In this document: positions 14,354 to 17,371 of the stretch, piece after piece
How positions within the stretch are numbered: position 1 is the first letter of the stretch
Layout: each line of letters starts with the position of its first letter
Source: Bilophila wadsworthia ATCC 49260
GTDB lineage: Bacteria; Desulfobacterota; Desulfovibrionia; Desulfovibrionales; Desulfovibrionaceae
DNA length: 17,371 nucleotides
Direction of reading: 5' to 3'
NCBI RefSeq assembly: GCF_000701705.1
Contig: NZ_JNJP01000077.1
Coordinates: 1 to 17,371, forward strand
Program-made: the position numbers and the translations under genes
The notes under the pieces: generated by a model
Seen by the model: only the letters and a program-made list of their open reading frames with translations
What the model was told of the DNA's origin: nothing
Databases searched by the model: none

Positions 14354-14716
14354 CTACAGCCCCAAGGAAACGGCAAGCACAAAGACGGTCACCATAGCCA
14401 CACGGCGCAGGCAGGCGGCGATAAAGAGCAGTCTACAGTAGCGGGCCACGGGATAATCCGCCTCATGCGGGCGATCCGCGTCGGGCGTCTTGCGCCAATC
14501 ATCGTCAAGGTAGGAATCGGGCGAGGCGTAAGGGAACGCCGCTATGTCGAAAAAGACGGCGATCACGGCGGCAAGCATACCGAGCGAGAGTTTATAGCGG
14601 ACGATCGGGAACTGTTCCGGCGAGCAGAAAGCCACAAGGCCGGTCACAAAAAGCGCCAGAACGGCGAAAAAAAAGAATTGGAAGCGCGGATTGAGCAGTT
14701 TTGCAAAGATCTTCAT
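14354..14716 (-). CDS. Putative phage holin, three membrane segments
   Basis: A 120-residue protein starting MKIFAKLLNPRFQFFFFAVLALF. Hydrophobic segments lie at about 12-31, 44-62 and 98-119. Between the second and third is FDIAAFPYASPDSYLDDDW followed by ADYPVARY and CLRRVAMV, which I recognise as the pattern of the putative phage holin family (Phage_holin_8 type). The ATG at 14716 has AAGGGG 7 nt upstream. It is the first gene after the late promoter and lies directly before the transglycosylase. Confidence 0.75.
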   Translation of the reverse strand: MKIFAKLLNPRFQFFFFAVLALFVTGLVAFCSPEQFPIVRYKLSLGMLAAVIAVFFDIAAFPYASPDSYLDDDWRKTPDADRPHEADYPVARYCRLLFIAACLRRVAMVTVFVLAVSLGL

Positions 14717-14754
14717 CTGAAACCCCTTATGGCTTGCGGGATTCCAGAAAGAGG

Positions 14755-14792
14755 AATCCCCGGTTACTGGTAAGCTACCAGTGCCGGGGATT
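14755..14792. repeat. Large inverted repeat overlapping the lysis-cassette promoter
   Basis: AATCCCCGG (14755-14763) pairs with CCGGGGATT (14784-14792) and ACTGGTA (14766-14772) with TACCAGT (14776-14782). The loop is only 3 nt, with a TT/G bulge between the two stems. It lies just past the Mor gene stop, so it may act as a terminator for the Mor transcript, although the following CCTCTTTC is a poor U-tract. The -10 box of the late promoter sits at the tip of the hairpin. Confidence 0.7.
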
Positions 14793-14820
14793 TGCGAAAG
14801 CCGACGTGTGTCAGCGGGTG
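14772..14820 (-). promoter_or_regulatory. Late promoter upstream of lysis cassette (Plys-like), Mor/C-type activator site
   Basis: Extended -10 TGGTAGCTT (-10 hexamer at 14777-14772). The -35 region again reads CTTTCG. The dyad TGAC-ACAC-GTCG (14813-14802, one mismatch) is centred about 43 nt upstream of the expected start. The 27-bp element 14794-14820 matches the PI-like element at 24 of 27 bases, with identical dyad-to-minus-10 spacing. It lies directly downstream of the Mor/C gene and upstream of the holin, the place of Plys in Mu. Confidence 0.75.
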
Positions 14821-14837
14821 GGATTGGCGGGAAACGG

Positions 14838-15275
14838 TCATAACAGCCGCCCTTGCCGTTGTAGCGGAAAAAGAGAGGTTTTCTCTTCAGGGACACGGTG
14901 AAGCACGCGCCAAACGTGTCTATCGGAAAGATGATATTTAAGGGCAAGTCCCGTCACGATCTCACGTTCGGACAATCCCGCGCGGGCCATTGCGTCCCGA
15001 TCCCTGATAAGGGCCGCGTCGCGTTCATCGGCGGCGGCCTGCCTGCACGTGGGGATGTAAAGATTCGTTCCGGCGTATTCCCGGCACAGGGCCTTTGCCG
15101 CATCCTCCCCGATCATATCGCACAGCCTCCTGTAACGGGCCTCGCCGACGGGCGTCAGCCGCATGGGCACGGGGATCGTCGTCCCGCCGAGAGCCCTTAT
15201 GAGGCGCAGGGTCACGGCGGGACCAAGGCGATCGATGATGTCGCGGGCATTGCGGGGCAGGCGCGCGTCAGACAT
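14838..15275 (-). CDS. Mor/C-family transcription activator of late genes
   Basis: A 145-residue protein. It has an N-terminal dimerisation part (RDIIDRLGPAVTLRLIRALGG), a strand with NLYIPTC (71-77), equivalent to the YIP loop of the Mu Mor/C family, and a C-terminal helix-turn-helix (GLSEREIVTGLALKYHLSDRHVWRVL, 100-125). Such proteins bind dyads near -43 and recruit RNA polymerase to promoters lacking a -35 box. The ATG at 15275 overlaps the GemA stop as TAATG. The longer open frame upstream lies inside GemA. Its likely targets are the two matching late promoters at 14772-14820 and 5916-5964, so it works as the C-type late activator. Confidence 0.9.
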   Translation of the reverse strand: MSDARLPRNARDIIDRLGPAVTLRLIRALGGTTIPVPMRLTPVGEARYRRLCDMIGEDAAKALCREYAGTNLYIPTCRQAAADERDAALIRDRDAMARAGLSEREIVTGLALKYHLSDRHVWRVLHRVPEEKTSLFPLQRQGRLL

Positions 15276-15667
15276 TACGCCCTCCCTTGCGCCCGCTGGT
15301 GCTTGACCAGAGCCGTAATCACGCCACCGAGCTGCTCGCCGTCGAGCCACGGAATGCGCACTCCATACATCTTTTCCGCGATGGATTCGACATATGCCCA
15401 TGACTTTTTGGTGTCGATGCGCAGCGCGTTGATCTTGCCGAGCAACGCCTCAAACTCCGGGCGCACCTTCGGCCCCTTCGGGCGGCTGTCTTTCCATCCG
15501 CGCTTGCGCAAGGCCGCGACGAGCATCACAAGCTGGCGATCCGTACAGTCCGCCGAGGAGCGCTTGCCGGTCAGGTTTTGCAGCATGGCGCGGTACGTGT
15601 CGTCGTCAAGGCCAAGGTCTTTACGGGCGATATGCAATTTTGCCATGAGAGAACGTCTGGTTTCCAT
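15275..15667 (-). CDS. gemA: Mu gp16-like regulatory protein GemA (DUF1018)
   Basis: A 130-residue protein with the DUF1018 layout: MAKLHIARKDLGLDDDTYRAML (from residue 8), LTGKRSSADCTDRQL, RKRGWK and a C-terminal part KKSWAYVESIAEKMYGVRIPWLDGEQL. The family is named after the Mu GemA/Mor operon, in which gp16 precedes the Mor activator, and the same order with a TAATG overlap is seen here. Mu GemA affects host gene expression and DNA supercoiling; its exact role in this phage is unknown. The ribosome site GAGGTG is 6 nt before the ATG. Confidence 0.9.
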   Translation of the reverse strand: METRRSLMAKLHIARKDLGLDDDTYRAMLQNLTGKRSSADCTDRQLVMLVAALRKRGWKDSRPKGPKVRPEFEALLGKINALRIDTKKSWAYVESIAEKMYGVRIPWLDGEQLGGVITALVKHQRAQGRA

Positions 15668-15668
15668 T

Positions 15669-16085
15669 TCAGCACCTCACAAGGTTGTCGACTGGGTGAA
15701 GCTCAACGCCGCCGTACACCATGACGGCGACATACCAAAGGCCGTCGGCGGCGCGGATGGGCGCGCTGGCTACGTAGCCCGCCCAGACGGGCGACGCGCC
15801 CGGTACGCCGCGCGGCACTTTGACGCGGGTCTTTACAGGAAGATCCGGCACGGTCACGGGCGTGATCTCGCCGCCCGCCGCGAACTCGGCGGCAAGGGCG
15901 GCGACTTCGCCGGGGCAGAGGAACAGCTTTCGATCACCCAGATCGTACCAGCGCCGATCGAGCCGAACCCGGAAGCGCCCGGCGGGGCCGCCGTGGTTTT
16001 CCGCCGGGGAAAGTTCAATCTTCATGCGGTTGGTGCCAAAACGTACACCAATAGAGCCACAGAAAATTTTATCTGGGCGTGTCAT
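15669..16085 (-). CDS. Hypothetical protein of the Mu-like middle region
   Basis: A 138-residue protein that I do not recognise. It starts MTRPDKIFCGSIGVRFG at an ATG at 16085 that overlaps the upstream stop as ATGA, and has no ribosome site of its own. A later methionine (MKIELSPAENHGG, 16025) is an alternative start. It is beta-rich with several Arg/Trp/Tyr clusters (RFRVRLDRRWYDLGDRKLF) and a C-terminal stretch ADGLWYVAVMVYGGVELHPV that resembles small barrel or SH3-like domains. It lies 1 bp before GemA. Confidence 0.7.
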   Translation of the reverse strand: MTRPDKIFCGSIGVRFGTNRMKIELSPAENHGGPAGRFRVRLDRRWYDLGDRKLFLCPGEVAALAAEFAAGGEITPVTVPDLPVKTRVKVPRGVPGASPVWAGYVASAPIRAADGLWYVAVMVYGGVELHPVDNLVRC

Positions 16086-16285
16086 TGCGCGCGCCACGGT
16101 TTATTTTTAGGCAAAGATGCGACAGGTGCCGCACTGTTCAGGGCGTCGCAACATACCTTGACCATCTTCTCGGCGGCGTCCGGGGCGTCCTTATCAATAA
16201 AGAAAGCCGCCGCAATGCGATTCTTTGCCGTGTCTTGAATGGCGGGAATGCCAGCGCCGGAGCGGGTGGGGATGAAACGGGGCAT
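16082..16285 (-). CDS. Hypothetical small protein
   Basis: A 67-residue protein starting MPRFIPTRSGAGIPAIQD, with an excellent ribosome site (AGGAGG, 5 nt spacing), which makes it a convincing gene. There is no membrane segment. The middle (AAFFIDKDAPDAAEKMVKVCC) could form strand-helix structure. It overlaps the next gene by 4 bp and follows one of the 59-bp hairpin spacers. Function unknown. Confidence 0.65.
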   Translation of the reverse strand: MPRFIPTRSGAGIPAIQDTAKNRIAAAFFIDKDAPDAAEKMVKVCCDALNSAAPVASLPKNKPWRAQ

Positions 16286-16299
16286 ATATCCTCCTGCTG

Positions 16300-16358
16300 T
16301 TGCTTGTGCTCGTCAGGCCGGAAATCATCCGGCGACGGCCCGCGCAGGGCCGTTTCGC
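16300..16358. repeat. 59-bp double-hairpin spacer, copy 1
   Basis: Identical to 16869-16927 except for one base, which falls in a hairpin loop. It has two stem-loops: ACGGCCC-5 nt-GGGCCGT and GCCGGA-5 nt-TCCGGC. On the minus strand it begins 4 nt after the stop of the 114-residue gene and ends just before the ribosome site of the 67-residue gene. It makes up most of the 16286-16362 spacer. Confidence 0.9.
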
Positions 16359-16362
16359 GTGG

Positions 16363-16707
16363 TTATCTGGCTAAAAGCCTGTCTATCTTTTTTTCTATGA
16401 TATCCTGCTCGTCGATGAGCTTCTTCATCTTTTTCCTCCATACACAATATTCTTCTATGTCTCCTTCCGGTTGTGCGTTTGCGAGTATATACCGCTGCTC
16501 GCTGAGTTCCTCGTCGCGTTTCATGAGCATTTTAAACTGTCTGTCCCTATGTATCTCTTTGCATTCAGAGACAACGGAATCCACGCGTAAAAACAGGCCG
16601 ACAGAGAGAAAAGCCTCTATGATGACTTCTTTGGGAAACGTCCGGAGCCTTCTTACGGCTTCACTCTCCGTCGACGCGGGCGAGAGAGTACGGGATGCTG
16701 ACGTCAT
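16363..16707 (-). CDS. Hypothetical helical protein
   Basis: A 114-residue protein, highly charged and mostly helical. The C-terminal half (about 55-114, KRDEELSEQRYIL then WRKKMKKLIDEQDIIEKKIDRLL) has heptad character typical of a coiled coil. The ribosome site AAGGAGG lies 5-6 nt before the ATG, which overlaps the upstream stop as ATGA. No family recognised. It uses more A/T-rich codons than the structural genes, which suggests a separate origin. It is followed by hairpin spacer copy 1. Confidence 0.7.
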   Translation of the reverse strand: MTSASRTLSPASTESEAVRRLRTFPKEVIIEAFLSVGLFLRVDSVVSECKEIHRDRQFKMLMKRDEELSEQRYILANAQPEGDIEEYCVWRKKMKKLIDEQDIIEKKIDRLLAR

Positions 16708-16856
16708 GCTTCCTCCTTTTTACCGTCACCCCCGGAGAACGATGTTGCTCCATAGAAGTAGATTATTCCATCGGACGTTTTCATGCGGATACTTTCAATC
16801 TGAACGTGGGGATCGTAATCTTCCTGCAACTCCTCAATAAACTCTGCAACGGTCAT
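16704..16856 (-). CDS. Hypothetical 50-residue protein
   Basis: A short frame starting MTVAEFIEELQEDYDPHVQI and ending GGDGKKEEA. It has a strong ribosome site (AAGGAG, about 6 nt before the ATG) and a stop that overlaps the next start as ATGA, so it is very probably translated. The layout of N-terminal acidic helix, strand (IRMKTSDGIIYFYG) and charged tail resembles small acidic phage accessory proteins. No family assigned. It comes directly after hairpin spacer copy 2. Confidence 0.65.
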   Translation of the reverse strand: MTVAEFIEELQEDYDPHVQIESIRMKTSDGIIYFYGATSFSGGDGKKEEA

Positions 16857-16868
16857 AACGTCTCCTTT

Positions 16869-16927
16869 TTGCTTGTGCTCGTCAGGCCGGAAATCATCCG
16901 GCGACGGCCCGCGTAGGGCCGTTTCGC
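16869..16927. repeat. 59-bp double-hairpin spacer, copy 2
   Basis: Second copy of the element at 16300-16358, 58 of 59 bases identical. The difference, GCGTA against GCGCA, is in the loop of the first stem. On the minus strand it starts directly after the TAA of the NrdD-like gene and ends before the ribosome site of the 50-residue gene, the same context as copy 1. Confidence 0.9.
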
Positions 16928-17107
16928 TTAGTTCATCTTTACATGCTTCACGCGGTCTTTCACTTCCGCGCGTTTGGCGTTGTTGAACCGATCCACCGTG
17001 CCCACAAGGTAGCCGGTGATCCGGCGGATACGCTCGAACTTGACGCCTTCGCCGACAATCAGCTTGCCGTCGCGCCTTGTGACGGGCATATGGTCAATCA
17101 ATTCCAT
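16928..17107 (-). CDS. Small NrdD C-terminus-like protein
   Basis: A 59-residue protein starting MELIDHMPVTRRDGKLIVGE. The core RIRRITGYLVGTVDRFNNAK followed by RAEVKDRVKH resembles the extreme C-terminus of class III anaerobic ribonucleotide reductases (R-I-T-G-Y-L, aromatic/N, x-K-x-x-E, R-V). Proteins of this kind in phages are usually named anaerobic ribonucleoside-triphosphate reductase, but this one has no catalytic barrel, glycyl-radical loop or zinc cysteines, so it cannot be an enzyme. AAGGA sits a few bases before the ATG, which overlaps the previous gene by 10 bp. Confidence 0.65.
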   Translation of the reverse strand: MELIDHMPVTRRDGKLIVGEGVKFERIRRITGYLVGTVDRFNNAKRAEVKDRVKHVKMN

Positions 17108-17370
17108 TTTCCATCCTTACTTATAACAGTAACTTCAAGCGACACGGACAGGCCCTTTGTTTCGTGGTAGTCCTTCAACATAGCAGGCATATCTCTTTCC
17201 ATGCCGTCAACAAAGCCACTCAGGAAAGCGCTAACTACCGGAATCGTAGACGCTGTGACCTTGACCGTATCAGTAAGCATCTGGTGCATAAGCGACAGGC
17301 CGTCCGCAAACCCTACGAGCATCCCACTCTCGAAGTCGGGACTTAGCAATTCATTCTCACCCTTAGACAT
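17098..17370 (-). CDS. Hypothetical protein at right edge
   Basis: A 90-residue protein starting MSKGENELLSPDFESGMLVG one base from the window edge. The start codon is seen but its ribosome site is not, so the true start could lie further upstream. The centre is hydrophobic and helical (LMHQMLTDTVKVTASTIPVV, then SAFLSGFVDGM) without being a clear membrane segment. The C-terminus is a strand-like LSVSLEVTVISKDGKW. Function unknown. It overlaps the NrdD-like gene by 10 bp. Confidence 0.6.
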   Translation of the reverse strand: MSKGENELLSPDFESGMLVGFADGLSLMHQMLTDTVKVTASTIPVVSAFLSGFVDGMERDMPAMLKDYHETKGLSVSLEVTVISKDGKWN

Positions 17371-17371
17371 G

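Noticed and set aside
1..17371. CRISPR array, insertion sequence or attachment site
   Set aside because: No regularly spaced repeats, no transposase frame and no phage end sequence within the window. The 59-bp repeats occur only twice and are hairpin spacers.

Overview
The window is the middle of a transposable, Mu-like prophage read entirely on the minus strand: phage gene order runs from right (about 17,370) to left (1). The order of GemA, a Mor/C activator, a lysis cassette, terminase, DUF935 portal, MuF/gpF, gpG, protease/scaffold I, major head T, DUF1320 and DUF1834 is diagnostic of the Mu head module. A tail-tube protein with no sheath, followed by a tail chaperone and a tape measure, points to a non-contractile (siphovirus, B3/D3112-like) tail. 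The DNA is GC-rich and the host is probably a Gram-negative bacterium (Rz/Rz1 spanins). A Desulfovibrionaceae-type host is my guess from general style only.

Region by region, in transcription order. (1) 17370-15669, end of the early/middle region: small unknown genes with strong ribosome sites, a short NrdD-C-terminus-like protein, and two near-identical 59-bp double-hairpin spacers. (2) 15667-14838: GemA and a Mor/C-family activator. (3) A late promoter (14772-14820), then holin, transglycosylase, an orphan DNA methyltransferase, and Rz with Rz1 embedded in another frame. (4) 12316-6118: two small membrane proteins, small and large terminase, portal, MuF protein and gpG, ending at an intrinsic terminator. 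(5) A second late promoter (5916-5964) with the same operator, then protease/scaffold, major capsid, connector proteins, tail terminator, tail tube, chaperone genes and the start of the tape measure, which is cut by the left edge.

Two things stand out. First, the two late promoters share a 27-bp element with a TGAC-N4-GTCA dyad and an extended -10 at identical spacing. They lie where Mu has Plys and PI, so the Mor/C protein encoded just upstream of the first is the obvious activator. Second, in the only spacer between the MuF gene and gpG there is a plus-strand, tRNA-like cloverleaf RNA (6718-6809). It has consensus D- and T-loops, a 10-bp acceptor helix and an abnormally long arm where the anticodon arm should be, and its own sigma70-like promoter predicts a start at its 5' end. 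It lies tail to tail with a MuF protein whose C-terminus looks like a BECR-type nuclease. A tRNA-mimic RNA paired with a possible RNase effector is the best candidate here for an undescribed system, but that link is inference.

Most genes are packed with TAATG, TGATG or ATGA overlaps or a few bases of overlap. The only real spacers are 5910-6117, 6682-6809, 14717-14837, 16286-16362 and 16857-16927, and each holds a structured or regulatory element.
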